This document shows, one piece after another, positions 1 through 9,031 of a DNA stretch of 64,000 nucleotides (position 1 is its first letter; each line of letters opens with the position of its first letter). Under the pieces are notes generated by a model. The model was not told the origin of the DNA, made no database searches, and saw only the letters and a program-made list of their open reading frames with translations. The position numbers and the translations under genes were made by a program. The stretch spans positions 124,001 through 188,000 of the forward strand of contig NZ_JACIDI010000004.1 of the NCBI RefSeq assembly GCF_014196225.1, written 5' to 3'. Origin of the DNA: Bacteroides pyogenes (GTDB lineage Bacteria; Bacteroidota; Bacteroidia; Bacteroidales; Bacteroidaceae).

Positions 1-1334
1 GTGTGCCCTATTTCGTGCGCAGCTACATAACGCATCGATTCGCTCATCAGCTCATCGTCGAACACGGCTTTTCGGGCTCTCGCGTCTACGGCTGCGGTTT
101 GTGTGAACCGCCAGTTGTGAAGCAGTGACACTACATTGTGATACCAGATTACATCTGCGGTTAATATTTCGCCTGTGCGCGGATCAACGTGGCTGGGCCC
201 CATTGCATTGGCAATGCCCGTTACGGCATACTTCACACAGCTGTATCGCATATCGTCGGGGTCGAACGAAGGATCGTTTTTCGGATAGTCCATTGCTTTG
301 ATTGCATTCTTGAACCCTGCCGCTTCAAAAGCGCTGTTCCAGTCTTCGATGCCTTGCTTCACTGTTGCTCTCCATTTCTGCGGAAAAGCCGTGTCTACAT
401 AAAACACGATCGGTTTGGCCGGTTCTACCAACTCACCGTTGAAATATTTCTCTTTGTCTTCTTCTCTGGGCTCAAGCCTCCAGCGATGAATGTATGACCG
501 TTCTACGATTTTATCTTTATCCGAAGTAAAGTGCTTTTTCCCCGAGTTGAAAAAGCCGACGCGATTATCCTGCAATCTCACTTTCATCGGATTGTCGGGT
601 AAAACGAACAGCGAACGATGCATCATGACCGTATAAGGCTGATTGAGCGGAGTCAGGTTGAAAGAAAGCATACTCTTGATTTCGATATTCTTGGGGAAAG
701 TTTTCACTCCAGTGATGCCCGACGCGTCGGCAACAAAGCTTCCTTTCAAAGATTTCGGTCCGCCCAGCAGTTTGGCGACGGGACTGTCCGGCTTGATGGG
801 GCTGATTGAAGTTTCGTTTCCGCCAAAAAAAGGAGTAACATCAATCAACACATTGTTCCCGTTCTTGCCTGCTATCTTGAAAGCTTTCAAAACAGGGTCC
901 GCAAAGTTGCGACTGAAAGAAACGGCTATCGGGTCGGAAGGCGATACGGTATTGTCTTTCTGAACCAGATGCATATATACTTTATTATTGTCCTTGCTAA
1001 ACCGGATCAGTATCGGACGGGTAGCCATCTGTCCCGACACGAAGTCGTGCGTGTTGCTCGTTTCCGCAATGCGGTTGGCAAGGATATAATAGCGTGAAAA
1101 GACAGAGTCGGCCAGTTCGAAGTAGAGCTTGTTGTCTTTATTCAAATGTGTGGTAAACAAACCTTTGGCCGTGGTGGCGTCTTTGATGGCCTTTTTGTAA
1201 TCCGCCATGCCTTCCGGCTCCTTCTTTTTTACGGCAAGCGTGTCTTGCGTTGTCTTTTTGTTTTTCTTTTTTGCGTACACTGTCTGGGTAGAAAGAGAAC
1301 CCAGCAAGAATAAAACGATTAATGCTACTCTCAT
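1..1334 (-). CDS. Zinc-dependent metalloprotease (DUF5117/DUF5118 type), N-terminal part, cut by window edge
   Basis: Read on the minus strand from ATG at 1334 (MRVALIVLFLLGSL, a Sec signal peptide ending near TVYA) the frame stays open for 444 codons to the window edge. The last complete codons spell RYVAAHEIGH, so the window ends exactly on the second His of an HExxH zinc motif. The long region before it (ADSVFSRYYILANRIAET, and FVLPDNPMKVRLQDNRVGFF) matches my memory of the DUF5118 and DUF5117 domains that precede the catalytic domain in large secreted Bacteroides metalloproteases. The catalytic remainder and C-terminus lie outside. It is probably exported to the periplasm or cell surface; the substrate is unknown. 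No clear TAnnTTTG box was found just upstream of the start. Confidence 0.8.
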   Translation of the reverse strand, partial: MRVALIVLFLLGSLSTQTVYAKKKNKKTTQDTLAVKKKEPEGMADYKKAIKDATTAKGLFTTHLNKDNKLYFELADSVFSRYYILANRIAETSNTHDFVSGQMATRPILIRFSKDNNKVYMHLVQKDNTVSPSDPIAVSFSRNFADPVLKAFKIAGKNGNNVLIDVTPFFGGNETSISPIKPDSPVAKLLGGPKSLKGSFVADASGITGVKTFPKNIEIKSMLSFNLTPLNQPYTVMMHRSLFVLPDNPMKVRLQDNRVGFFNSGKKHFTSDKDKIVERSYIHRWRLEPREEDKEKYFNGELVEPAKPIVFYVDTAFPQKWRATVKQGIEDWNSAFEAAGFKNAIKAMDYPKNDPSFDPDDMRYSCVKYAVTGIANAMGPSHVDPRTGEILTADVIWYHNVVSLLHNWRFTQTAAVDARARKAVFDDELMSESMRYVAAHEIGH

Positions 1335-2022
1335 TTTGATATAATTAAGTTGTTAAGATAGTAAGAAATATGTTCAATTGATGTAGTAAGCCTCATTCAA
1401 ACTGCTTGTTTGGTCAGTTTATATTCGAATCTCGACGAGCAAATATCGATACATATATTATTTGCTGTCGGGCATATTGCCAATGTATAATAAGATTAAA
1501 ATCCGAAGGAGGCTTTGATTGGCGTGTTTACGGTTGTCTTATTGAGAAACAGCCGATAAATGTAAATTTTGCTATAGAGGTTTGCATTTGATGTGTCGTA
1601 TAATTGGATTTCTTAAAAATATATTCGCAATAAATAATATTTGTAATATTTATCCGCTAAGATATGTTTTAAATTGGAAAAAAACTGTTTTATTTCAAAC
1701 CTAAGTGAAGGCTTTTATATTTATTTTGCAAATCATTTGTAGCATGTTGCCCTAATCTTTTGTATTAATAGCCTTTTCTCCTTGTGATGGAGAAAACGGT
1801 TTCTCTCTCTCTTTGTAAGCATGAGTTGTACAAACACCGGTTTTTATTATAAACGGAGTTTCATTTTTCTTCGATTTACGGGAAAATATGGCAAGAAATT
1901 GGAAATAAAAGCGGGAAATCGATAATACCCTTTATCCTTTTTAGTTTAGTGGTGCAGAATCTGAAGGCTTTTATCTATATTTGCTTTTAGTCGGTATATA
2001 TGAAAAACTCTCTTTATTTATT
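1335..2022. other. AT-rich intergenic region between divergent genes
   Basis: This gap separates the minus-strand metalloprotease from the plus-strand AraC-type gene. It is strongly AT-rich and holds no convincing ORF. A small dyad (GAGAAA, four bases, TTTCTC) lies at 1790-1805, followed by a CT-rich run. A TATATTTG box at 1976-1983 is the likely -7 element for the AraC-type gene. I see nothing else. Confidence 0.5.
1976..1983 (+). promoter_or_regulatory. Bacteroides-type -7 box for the AraC-family gene
   Basis: TATATTTG fits the Bacteroidales -7 consensus TAnnTTTG. It overlaps the upstream TTG codon at 1981 that would give a longer reading frame, so that codon cannot be the start of a transcript from this promoter. 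This decides the start at ATG 2023. A good TTTG -33 element is not obvious. Confidence 0.5.
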
Positions 2023-3102
2023 ATGAATGCAATGCTGTTAGCCGAACGGTTGTTTTATTTTACTCATGGAATGAGTTTCTTGTTTTTTTTGTTTGCAAGT
2101 ATTTATTTGTTGAAAGACAAATCAGCTTCCCGTTTGCGTAAAGTATTGGGTTATGTCGTTTTATTCTGGTTCTTTTTAGAAGTCAAAGATCTTTTCTTGT
2201 ATTTATCGGAAGCCGTCAGGCATACTTATTTCTCCAATTTATTGGTGATGGTCGATATGTTGGCTGTCCCCGTATGCACATTTTATTTGTTTGAGCTTTT
2301 ATCTCCCGGGTGGATGAATTGGAAAAGAGCGGTCGTTATTGAATTATTTCTGTTAGTCTGCATCGCAGGCTATGTTTTGACAGCTTCGGAGTTGTGGATG
2401 GAAGTGTTGAATTTCTATGTGATATTTTATTCTATCATAGTCATTTGGATACTTCGCGGGGCGGTAAATCGCTACAACAGATATATTCAGACCAATTATT
2501 CCAATACTGAGCGTATCAACGTGCGTTGGCTGCGTCAAGTCACCTTTTTTATGTTTCTCTGCTTGTCGGTATGGATGTATTCCTTAATAGCGAATTCGTG
2601 GTTCATCGATTCTCTGTATTATCTTTCTTCCATACTCCTTTGGGGCTGTATCCTTTATTATAATAAACAGCAGGAAGTAATTGTGGCGGATGAATTCTTG
2701 CAGGCAGACAGCTTTTTTAATAAAGCCGTTCCGGAATCGTTGCCGGATAATTTTGTTTTGAGTGAAGGAGTAGTACAATCGTTGCAAAAAGCATTGTTAC
2801 AGGATGAGCTGTTTCTGAATCCGAAACTGACGCTTACGGAACTTGCTACGGAGATAGGAACTAATCGGACTTATCTTTCTTTCTATTTAAATTCCTATCT
2901 TCATACCACTTTTTACGATTATATCAATCGTTATCGCATGGATAAGGTGCATCAGTTGTTGGCAACTGCGAATGAATCGTTGTCGATGAATGAAATTGCC
3001 GAATCTTCAGGCTTCAACTCTTTGTCGACGTTTCGTCGCGCTTTCGTAAAAGAGTTTGGAATGTCTTTTGCCGATTATCGTAAACAAAAAGCTCGATTTT
3101 GA
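2023..3102 (+). CDS. Membrane-anchored AraC-family transcriptional regulator
   Basis: A protein of 359 residues. The first two thirds are hydrophobic, with about six or seven likely membrane helices (for example FYFTHGMSFLFFLFASIYLL and RQVTFFMFLCLSVWMYSLI). The last 90 residues carry a typical AraC double helix-turn-helix: LTELATEIGTNRTYLSFYL, then MNEIAESSGFNSLSTFRRAF and FGMSFADYRK. Bacteroides has many such hybrids, in which a membrane sensor part is fused directly to the DNA-binding part, so the signal is probably sensed in the membrane; this is inferred. Start chosen at ATG 2023 because the longer TTG start overlaps the promoter. The next gene, a YiiX-like lipoprotein, has its own possible -7 box. 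Confidence 0.85.
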   Translation: MNAMLLAERLFYFTHGMSFLFFLFASIYLLKDKSASRLRKVLGYVVLFWFFLEVKDLFLYLSEAVRHTYFSNLLVMVDMLAVPVCTFYLFELLSPGWMNWKRAVVIELFLLVCIAGYVLTASELWMEVLNFYVIFYSIIVIWILRGAVNRYNRYIQTNYSNTERINVRWLRQVTFFMFLCLSVWMYSLIANSWFIDSLYYLSSILLWGCILYYNKQQEVIVADEFLQADSFFNKAVPESLPDNFVLSEGVVQSLQKALLQDELFLNPKLTLTELATEIGTNRTYLSFYLNSYLHTTFYDYINRYRMDKVHQLLATANESLSMNEIAESSGFNSLSTFRRAFVKEFGMSFADYRKQKARF

Positions 3103-3176
3103 CGGATAATCTTCTTTTTTGTCCGAATGGAAACCTTTTTTTGAAAGAATGACAGCTTATTAATCATTTACTCTCT

Positions 3177-3184
3177 TATCTTTG
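3177..3184 (+). promoter_or_regulatory. Possible -7 box for the YiiX-like gene
   Basis: TATCTTTG matches TAnnTTTG and lies 29 nt before the ATG at 3214. The nearest upstream TTTG (3140-3143) is too far for the usual 19-21 nt spacing, so the -33 element is weak or absent. Confidence 0.4.
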
Positions 3185-3213
3185 TTTGCATAGAACCAGT
3201 ACAACGTATAAAC

Positions 3214-3831
3214 ATGGATAGGGGATTTCTCATAAAATATGGTTATTTCTTATTTATTATCGGATGCCTGTTTTCATGCCATGAGTTGCCGTGCGATTGT
3301 TCCGTTTCTGAAGAACTGCTACACGAAGGGGATATTGTGTTCAGGAGAGGCACAGGTATGGCAAGCCGAATGGTTTTGGGGCTTGACCGGAAAGGCCGGT
3401 ATTCTCATGTAGGTATTGTGGTGCGCCATCGGGATCGGTGGAAAGTGGTTCATGCCGTACCGGGCGAACCCGATGAAACAGGTGATGAAGATTTCGTGAA
3501 AATGGAAGAGCTCGGAGATTTCTTTGCGCCCGATAAAGCCGTGTCGGGTGCATTGATGCGTTTTCGTGCCGATTCGATTCTGGCCTGCAAGGCGGCTCTG
3601 AAAGCAATCGAAATTTATAACCGTCATACTCCTTTCGATCATTCCTATAATTTGAAAGATACTTCAAAAATGTACTGTACCGAATTAATTTGGTTTGTAT
3701 ACCGATGGGCCGGTATGGGCGGGATGAAGCAACCTGACATAGAACTGAATATCCCGGGATTATCGGGAACTTATCTGTTTCCTTCGGACGTGGCCGCTTT
3801 GGACGGACTGGTATTGATTACTAACTATTAG
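3214..3831 (+). CDS. YiiX/YebB-like permuted NlpC/P60 cysteine hydrolase, lipoprotein
   Basis: A 205-residue protein with a hydrophobic N-terminus ending in a lipobox-like FSC (Cys about 22), so it is probably a lipoprotein. The conserved features of the permuted papain-like YiiX family (DUF830) are present: GDIVFRRGTG near residue 39, YSHVGIVV with the predicted catalytic His near 65, and MYCTELIWFVYRWAG with the predicted nucleophile Cys near 155. In this fold the Cys follows the His, the reverse of classical NlpC/P60. Family members act on peptidoglycan-like or lipid substrates; the actual substrate here is unknown. It sits alone between the AraC-type gene and a small lipoprotein gene. Confidence 0.8.
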   Translation: MDRGFLIKYGYFLFIIGCLFSCHELPCDCSVSEELLHEGDIVFRRGTGMASRMVLGLDRKGRYSHVGIVVRHRDRWKVVHAVPGEPDETGDEDFVKMEELGDFFAPDKAVSGALMRFRADSILACKAALKAIEIYNRHTPFDHSYNLKDTSKMYCTELIWFVYRWAGMGGMKQPDIELNIPGLSGTYLFPSDVAALDGLVLITNY

Positions 3832-3942
3832 TGTGGAAACAACAGAAAGTTTACCGCACCCTGAATGAAAAAACAATTGGAGAAACAAAACATAAATGTT
3901 GTTATTTATAACTTTTTACAAATCAATTTAAATGTAATACTT

Positions 3943-4353
3943 ATGAAGAAAGTGATTTATTGGGGATTGGCAATGATTTGCATGGCATGGGTCGTTGCTT
4001 GTGCTTCCGGTGGAAGTACTCCTTCGGATGCTGCCAGAAAATACGCCGGATACCTGCAATCGGGGAATTTTGAAAAATTCGTAGACGGTATATATTATGG
4101 AGATAAAGCATCTTCTGACGAGGTAAAAGAAGCCAAAAAGATGTTTCTGTCAGTATTGAAAGAAAAGGGGGCCAAGCAGATTGAAAAAAACGATGGCATT
4201 AAAAATATCGAGGTGCTTTCTGAAGAGATGGCCGAAGACGGACAATCTGCCATCGTGGAGTTGAAAACAACTTACGGTAATGGGAAAGAGAAAAAAGAAG
4301 AAATGAGTTTGGTGCGTGTCGGTAAAGATTGGAAGATGAAAATTAAAAAATAA
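3943..4353 (+). CDS. DUF4878-type small lipoprotein
   Basis: A 136-residue product starting MKKVIYWGLAMICMAWVVAC, with Cys 20 as the likely lipidation site. An upstream ATG at 3865 would add 26 residues and hide this signal, so the later start is chosen. The mature part (SDAARKYAGYLQSGNFEKFV and later VRVGKDWKMKIK) resembles DUF4878, a cystatin/NTF2-like fold common in Bacteroidetes lipoproteins. It has no known enzyme activity. A strong hairpin terminator follows. Confidence 0.75.
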   Translation: MKKVIYWGLAMICMAWVVACASGGSTPSDAARKYAGYLQSGNFEKFVDGIYYGDKASSDEVKEAKKMFLSVLKEKGAKQIEKNDGIKNIEVLSEEMAEDGQSAIVELKTTYGNGKEKKEEMSLVRVGKDWKMKIKK

Positions 4354-4383
4354 TATTCAATCTGCATCCGCACGATAGCTTTC

Positions 4384-4431
4384 GAGCAACTCATCGTTTC
4401 CCATCAAGAAAGGGGATGCGATGGGTTGCTC
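4384..4431 (+). terminator. Hairpin terminator after the DUF4878 gene
   Basis: GAGCAACTCATCG at 4384-4396 pairs with CGATGGGTTGCTC at 4419-4431 (13 bp, one G-U pair) and is followed by TCATTCTATTTT. It lies between convergent genes and may serve the plus-strand gene. Confidence 0.75.
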
Positions 4432-4503
4432 TCATTCTATTTTCGCCTCATCGGTTCGGAGATGTTTCGGTTGGGGGATAGTCCTTTTTATTCCTTAATA
4501 AGG

Positions 4504-6015
4504 TTATTTGCCGCTGTTGTAAATATGGTTGTTCTTGATTTGTTTGTTGGCAAACAGTTCATCAAGTGTTACAATGCGATATCCCTTTGCCTTGAGGTTG
4601 CGGATGACTGCGGGGATGGCTTCCACAGTCGTTTTGTGGATGTCGTGTCCCAAGATGATGGCATTCGGCGAGGCTTTCGACATTTCGCTTGCCACCCTTT
4701 CGGCGTCGCGGTATTTCCAGTCGAGCGGGTCGATGTTCCATGCAATGACGGGGCGGTTGACGAGCGCCAGTTTGTCGTTGGTGTAAGCCCCGTAAGGAAA
4801 GCGGAAATAACCCGGTTTTCCGCCGGTGATTTCCTGTGCGATATCGTCGGTAAGCGTTATCTGGCGTTGTGCTTCTTCTACCGATATTTTGGCAAAGTTC
4901 TTATGGTCGTACGAGTGGTTGCCGATGTTGTGTCCCTCTTCCGCCATGCGCCGCATGGTCTGTTTCTGTACGGCGGCGGATTTGCCCAGCACGAAGAATG
5001 TGGCTTTTACGTTCTCTGCTTTGAGAATGTCGAGCAAGCGGGCGGTGTACACCGACGGACCGTCGTCGAAGGTGAGGGCTACACAAGGCGCTTGCAGGTC
5101 TTCTGCAGATGGGGTTGGTTGAGGGCGGGGAGGAGTTGCGACAACAATCTCTTCCTCCACTTTTTTCGATTCAACGAAGAGAGACGCAAACGTCTTTTTA
5201 AGATATTTGTCGATAACAGGGCGGGGGATTTTTATGGTGAACGAACCCATCGAGCCGTTGGCTATCTGATATTTGTCGAAGATTACGTACCATTGTTTGT
5301 TTTCGTCGAAAAACAGTGCGTCGTAGTTCTCCTCTGTCGGTTGTGTTCCTTCCTCGATATCGGCCAACATGTTCTGCCAAACCGTTTCACGTTCTTCCTC
5401 ATTGGCAAAGGCGTCGCTTTGGTCCAACTTTTCGCGGACGGCTTTCTCTGCCATGCCCCTCATCTCCGAAGCGAAATCCGCGAATGCTTCGTTGTTTTCG
5501 AACAAATCGGCGGGCGACACCCGCTTCTTGTTCTTCAGGTCGAACATGGAGGCATGAAAAGTATCTTCGTAGTTATTGCCGTGAGAGGTGCTGCGCGCAT
5601 AGAGAAATATGAGCAGTTCGTCCGACCGGTATTTGATCTCGAAGTGTTGGTTGAAGTCTAAAGCCGAAGTGGCATTGTCTCCATATTTCTTTACTTCGTT
5701 TTTGAATTCATCGATAAATTTCTGAGAGAAATTTTGTTCGTATTCGTTCACGAAACGATACTTTGTAATGGGGAAAGAAACGGTGAGATGGCTTTTGTCG
5801 GGGTCGTTGCCGATTCTCATCGTAAAGACCTGAATATCTTCGTCCGAGTCGTTCAGGGTAATCTCTTCGGTGAGTTCCGAAAGTTGCGTCACTTCAACGG
5901 AGTCAAGAACCGTGTCTGCTTCTGAAACGCTTTTCGAGGATTGTTTGGAACCGCACCCCGCCACCAGCAAGAGGCACAACGCTCCGGAAAGAAAAAAACG
6001 ATAATTCTTCGTCAT
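4504..6015 (-). CDS. Lipoprotein polysaccharide deacetylase (NodB domain) with an N-terminal DUF3298-like domain
   Basis: A 503-residue protein with lipobox LLLVAGC (Cys 21). Residues of about 60-270 resemble DUF4163/DUF3298 (RsiV-like) domains. The C-terminal 190 residues form a NodB polysaccharide deacetylase domain: TFDDGPS near 310 (metal Asp), HSYDH near 366 (metal His residues), RFPYGAY, and GHDIHKTT. The enzyme would remove acetyl groups from an extracellular or peptidoglycan amino sugar; DUF3298-NodB fusions are often cell-wall deacetylases. It is transcribed alone from a TATATTTG promoter and ends convergent to the DUF4878 gene. Confidence 0.85.
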   Translation of the reverse strand: MTKNYRFFLSGALCLLLVAGCGSKQSSKSVSEADTVLDSVEVTQLSELTEEITLNDSDEDIQVFTMRIGNDPDKSHLTVSFPITKYRFVNEYEQNFSQKFIDEFKNEVKKYGDNATSALDFNQHFEIKYRSDELLIFLYARSTSHGNNYEDTFHASMFDLKNKKRVSPADLFENNEAFADFASEMRGMAEKAVREKLDQSDAFANEEERETVWQNMLADIEEGTQPTEENYDALFFDENKQWYVIFDKYQIANGSMGSFTIKIPRPVIDKYLKKTFASLFVESKKVEEEIVVATPPRPQPTPSAEDLQAPCVALTFDDGPSVYTARLLDILKAENVKATFFVLGKSAAVQKQTMRRMAEEGHNIGNHSYDHKNFAKISVEEAQRQITLTDDIAQEITGGKPGYFRFPYGAYTNDKLALVNRPVIAWNIDPLDWKYRDAERVASEMSKASPNAIILGHDIHKTTVEAIPAVIRNLKAKGYRIVTLDELFANKQIKNNHIYNSGK

Positions 6016-6113
6016 AAGGCTTTTGATTTAATTTGAAACTGCTTTGTTTGGTTCGAAATAAGAAATTCGATGTGTTTTCTTTTTTTTAAAAAGAAATGTG
6101 ATAAATCACGGTG

Positions 6114-6144
6114 CAAATATACTGCTTTTGCTTCGAATAGCAAG
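6114..6144 (-). promoter_or_regulatory. Promoter of the polysaccharide deacetylase gene
   Basis: On the minus strand CTTG (6144-6141), a 19-nt spacer, then TATATTTG (6121-6114). This fits the Bacteroidales -33/-7 pattern with one change in the -33 box. It lies about 100 nt before the ATG at 6015. Confidence 0.6.
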
Positions 6145-6465
6145 TTTTTTGCCGCGACTTCCTTCTTCCTGTCCGCCAGTCTCTGTTTTCTGTCATATAC
6201 TGTATGCCGGTTTTGAAAACCAGTCGGTTAGACAAGCGTTCGCAACCGGTTCATACGCTTTGTTTTCACGCTGCGCATACGGACGGTTTTAAATCTGTTC
6301 CTTAATTCATGAGCATGCTGCTTCTGGGGAGGTTGGATATATGTAAACGGTGATTTCTCCCGCAGGCTGCCTCCGGTATCGGCAGGCTGTAAAGTAAACC
6401 CGCTTGCCAACAAGGCGGAAAGAGGTAGCCAAAGATGCTGAGGAGGGTGACGATATATAGTTTCA
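6122..6465. other. Intergenic stretch without a recognised gene
   Basis: Between the deacetylase promoter and the repeat array at 6466 I see no gene. Reading frames here are short, overlap each other on both strands and resemble no family. Confidence 0.4.
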
Positions 6466-6560
6466 TTAGTTTCCCTTATGGGACACAAAAGTTTCCCCAG
6501 CGGGACACAAAAGTTTCCCCAATGGGACACAAAAGTTTCCCCAGTGGGAAACTAAAGCTC
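6466..6560. repeat. 22-bp tandem array of palindromic units
   Basis: Units begin GGGACAC at 6480, 6502 and 6524 and GGGAAAC at 6546, exactly 22 bp apart, with a partial unit before the first. Each unit reads GGGACACAAAAGTTTCCC plus four bases. Each junction forms a dyad GTTTCCC, four bases, GGGACAC. At the last junction the dyad is perfect (GTTTCCC CAGT GGGAAAC). The array sits just beyond the typA terminator and has no coding explanation. Confidence 0.85.
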
Positions 6561-6603
6561 CGATACGGGGAATCTGTGCTTGCTCGCCATCGGCGGAATG
6601 AGA

Positions 6604-6665
6604 CAAGCCCTGCTTCGGGGACATTGCACTGCGATTCTCGCAGAATGTCCCGTAAGCAGGGCTTG
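6604..6665 (-). terminator. Large hairpin terminator of typA
   Basis: CAAGCCCTGCTTCGGGGACATT from 6604 pairs with AATGTCCCGTAAGCAGGGCTTG ending at 6665, with an inner stem CTGCG/CGCAG. It begins 30 nt after the typA stop. No long T run follows, so it may stabilise the transcript end as well as terminate it. Confidence 0.7.
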
Positions 6666-6694
6666 CCGTGGTGTTTGTATCTGAGCGCTTCGGC

Positions 6695-8494
6695 CTACGA
6701 TTTGTTGGCGCGCTTGCGCTCGATCTCGTCCAGAATTACCTTGCGCATGCGCATTGCCTTCGGAGTAACCTCTACGTACTCGTCTTCCTTGATGTACTCC
6801 AGCGCCTCCTCAAGCGAGAACTGTACGGGAGGAATCAGGCGTGCCTTATCGTCGGAGCCGGAGGCGCGCATGTTGGTCAGCTTCTTCGATTTGGTTACGT
6901 TGATCACCAGATCGTTGTCGTGCGAGTGTTCGCCTACCACCTGACCGGCATACACGTCTTCCTGCGGGAAGATGAAGAACTTGCCCCGGTCTTGCAGCTT
7001 GTCGATGGCATACGCGAAAGCCGTTCCGCCCTCCATCGCAATCATCGAGCCGTTGGTGCGGCGTTCGATCTCCCCTTTGTACGGCTGATATTCTTTGAAG
7101 CGGTGGGCCATGATTGCCTCGCCTGCGGAGGCTGTCAGCACGTTGGTACGCAATCCGATGATGCCGCGCGAGGGCATGTCGAACTCGAGGTTGATGCGTT
7201 CGCCCGTATTCTCCATTTTCACCATTTCACCCTTTCGGCGGGTCACCATATCGATGATTTTGCTCGAATACTCTTCGGGTACGTTGATGGTGAGCTCTTC
7301 TATCGGCTCGCACTTCACGCCGTTTATTTCTTTGTAGATCACTTGCGGCTGTCCCACTTGCAGCTCGTATCCCTCGCGGCGCATGGTTTCGATGAGTACC
7401 GAGAGGTGAAGCACGCCGCGTCCCGATACAATCCATTTTCCGTCCTCTTCGCTCTTTTTGACGCGGAGCGCCAGATTCTTGTCGAGTTCCTTCGTAAGAC
7501 GGTCGTGTATATGGCGTGAGGTGACAAACTTGCCGTCTTTGCCGAAGAACGGCGAATCGTTGATGGTGAACAGCATGCTCATCGTCGGCTCGTCGATGGC
7601 GATGGGCGGCAATGCCTCCGGCCGTTCGAAATCGCATACGGTGTCGCCGATTTCGAACCCGTCGATACCTACCAGCGCGCACAAGTCGCCCGATGAAACC
7701 TCCGCCGTCTTCACCCGTCCCAAGCCTTCGAATACGTGAAGCTCTTTGATTTTGCTTTTAACGATGCTCCCGTCTCGCTTCACAAGCGATACGTTCATCC
7801 CCTCCTTCAGGGTGCCCCGATGCACGCGCCCGATGGCGATGCGTCCGGTATACGAAGAGTAGTCGAGCGAAGTGATCAGCATTTGCGGAGTTCCTTCGAG
7901 CTTTTCGGGAGCAGGTATGTTTTCGATGATGCAGTCGAGCAGCGGAGCGATGCTATCCGTAGGCTTCTGCCAGTCGGTGCTCATCCAGTTGTTTTTTGCC
8001 GAACCGTAAATCACCGGGAAATCAAGCTGTTCTTCCGTAGCGTTGAGGCTGAACATCAGGTCGAACACCATCTCGTACACCTCTTCCGGACGACAGTTCG
8101 GTTTATCTACCTTATTCACCACCACAATGGGCTTTAATCCTATTTCCAGAGCCTTTTGCAGAACGAAACGCGTCTGCGGCATGGGCCCTTCGAAAGCGTC
8201 TACCAATAATATACATCCGTCGGCCATATTCAGCACGCGTTCTACTTCGCCGCCGAAGTCGCTGTGTCCCGGAGTGTCGATGATATTGATTTTAGTACCG
8301 TTGTAACTGATGGATACATTTTTGGAGAGAATCGTTATCCCGCGTTCGCGTTCCAGATCGTTGTTGTCCAAAATAAGCTCGCCGCTGTTCTGATTGCTGC
8401 GGAACAGATTTCCGGCCAAAAGCATCTTGTCAACCAACGTTGTTTTCCCATGGTCCACATGGGCAATGATTGCAATGTTCCTAATATTTTGCAT
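6695..8494 (-). CDS. typA: Translational GTPase TypA/BipA
   Basis: A 599-residue protein starting MQNIRNIAIIAHVDHGKTTL, which contains the G1 motif. DTPGHSDFGGEV (G3) and VVNKVDKP (G4) follow, then the EF-G-like domains III and V and the BipA-specific C-terminal domain (FFIFPQEDVYAGQVVGEHS). An upstream start at 8599 would lie across the promoter, so ATG 8494 is chosen. TypA binds the 70S ribosome and helps 50S assembly and growth under stress or cold. It is divergent from rpsO, with about 155 nt of shared control region. Confidence 0.96.
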   Translation of the reverse strand: MQNIRNIAIIAHVDHGKTTLVDKMLLAGNLFRSNQNSGELILDNNDLERERGITILSKNVSISYNGTKINIIDTPGHSDFGGEVERVLNMADGCILLVDAFEGPMPQTRFVLQKALEIGLKPIVVVNKVDKPNCRPEEVYEMVFDLMFSLNATEEQLDFPVIYGSAKNNWMSTDWQKPTDSIAPLLDCIIENIPAPEKLEGTPQMLITSLDYSSYTGRIAIGRVHRGTLKEGMNVSLVKRDGSIVKSKIKELHVFEGLGRVKTAEVSSGDLCALVGIDGFEIGDTVCDFERPEALPPIAIDEPTMSMLFTINDSPFFGKDGKFVTSRHIHDRLTKELDKNLALRVKKSEEDGKWIVSGRGVLHLSVLIETMRREGYELQVGQPQVIYKEINGVKCEPIEELTINVPEEYSSKIIDMVTRRKGEMVKMENTGERINLEFDMPSRGIIGLRTNVLTASAGEAIMAHRFKEYQPYKGEIERRTNGSMIAMEGGTAFAYAIDKLQDRGKFFIFPQEDVYAGQVVGEHSHDNDLVINVTKSKKLTNMRASGSDDKARLIPPVQFSLEEALEYIKEDEYVEVTPKAMRMRKVILDEIERKRANKS

Positions 8495-8515
8495 ATAATA
8501 CCTATTATTTGTCGG

Positions 8516-8523
8516 CAAAGGTA
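8516..8523 (-). promoter_or_regulatory. -7 box of typA
   Basis: Minus-strand TACCTTTG, 21 nt before the typA ATG. No good -33 TTTG is seen at the usual distance. Confidence 0.5.
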
Positions 8524-8574
8524 CGAAAATAGGTGCATAAATAGTGCTATCGCTTTGTTTTTTTCGGATAAAAC

Positions 8575-8606
8575 GTTGTGAGATATAAAGATAATACATA
8601 TCTTTG
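8575..8606 (+). promoter_or_regulatory. Promoter of rpsO
   Basis: GTTG (8575-8578), a 20-nt spacer, TATCTTTG (8599-8606). The ATG follows 44 nt later, leaving an AT-rich leader. Confidence 0.6.
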
Positions 8607-8650
8607 CACGCTCAATAAGAATAATTTATATATCAAACTTCTAAAAAATT

Positions 8651-8920
8651 ATGTATTTAGACGCAGCTAAAAAGCAAGAAATCTTCGGAAAGTACGGAAA
8701 GTCTAACACTGATACTGGCTCGGCTGAGGCGCAGATAGCTTTGTTTTCATACCGTATTTCTCACCTGACTGAGCACATGAAGCTCAACAGAAAAGATTAT
8801 AGTACAGAAAGGGCTTTGACAATGTTGGTAGGTAAGCGTCGTCGCTTGCTCGATTACTTGAAGGCTAAAGATATCGAAAGATATCGTTCCATCATCAAAG
8901 AGCTCGGTTTGCGTAAGTAA
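8651..8920 (+). CDS. rpsO: 30S ribosomal protein S15
   Basis: An 89-residue protein of the normal S15 length, with the conserved core NTDTGSAEAQIALFSYRI, LTEHMKLNRKDYSTERAL and GKRRRLLDYLK. It binds 16S rRNA in the platform and starts assembly of the 30S central domain. It is monocistronic, with its own promoter and a clean terminator. In other bacteria S15 represses its own mRNA through a leader structure; the short leader here shows no structure I could identify. Confidence 0.97.
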   Translation: MYLDAAKKQEIFGKYGKSNTDTGSAEAQIALFSYRISHLTEHMKLNRKDYSTERALTMLVGKRRRLLDYLKAKDIERYRSIIKELGLRK

Positions 8921-8946
8921 TTTTACTTACACTGAAAGGTTAAACG

Positions 8947-8982
8947 GAGGGTCTGCTGATTGGAAGCACACCCTCTTTTTTT
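8947..8982 (+). terminator. Intrinsic terminator of rpsO
   Basis: GAGGGT (8947-8952) pairs with ACCCTC (8970-8975) and is followed by a run of seven T, 27 nt after the stop codon. Confidence 0.85.
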
Positions 8983-8994
8983 ATTTCCCCAAGT

Positions 8995-9027
8995 ATTGGC
9001 GTTAATCATAAATATCCGTTAACTTTG
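8995..9027 (+). promoter_or_regulatory. Promoter of queH, placed directly against the start codon
   Basis: ATTG (8995-8998), a 21-nt spacer, TAACTTTG (9020-9027). The ATG of queH begins at 9032, only four nt after the -7 box, so transcription would begin at or next to the start codon. This suggests a leaderless message. Confidence 0.55.
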
Positions 9028-9031
9028 CCGT

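Noticed and set aside
4426..5661. 411-codon plus-strand ORF opposite the deacetylase
   Set aside because: It is the antisense of a clear NodB/DUF3298 gene with intact motifs on the minus strand.
6435..6944. ORF spanning the 22-bp array into typA antisense
   Set aside because: It runs through the typA terminator and the antisense of typA; no homology.
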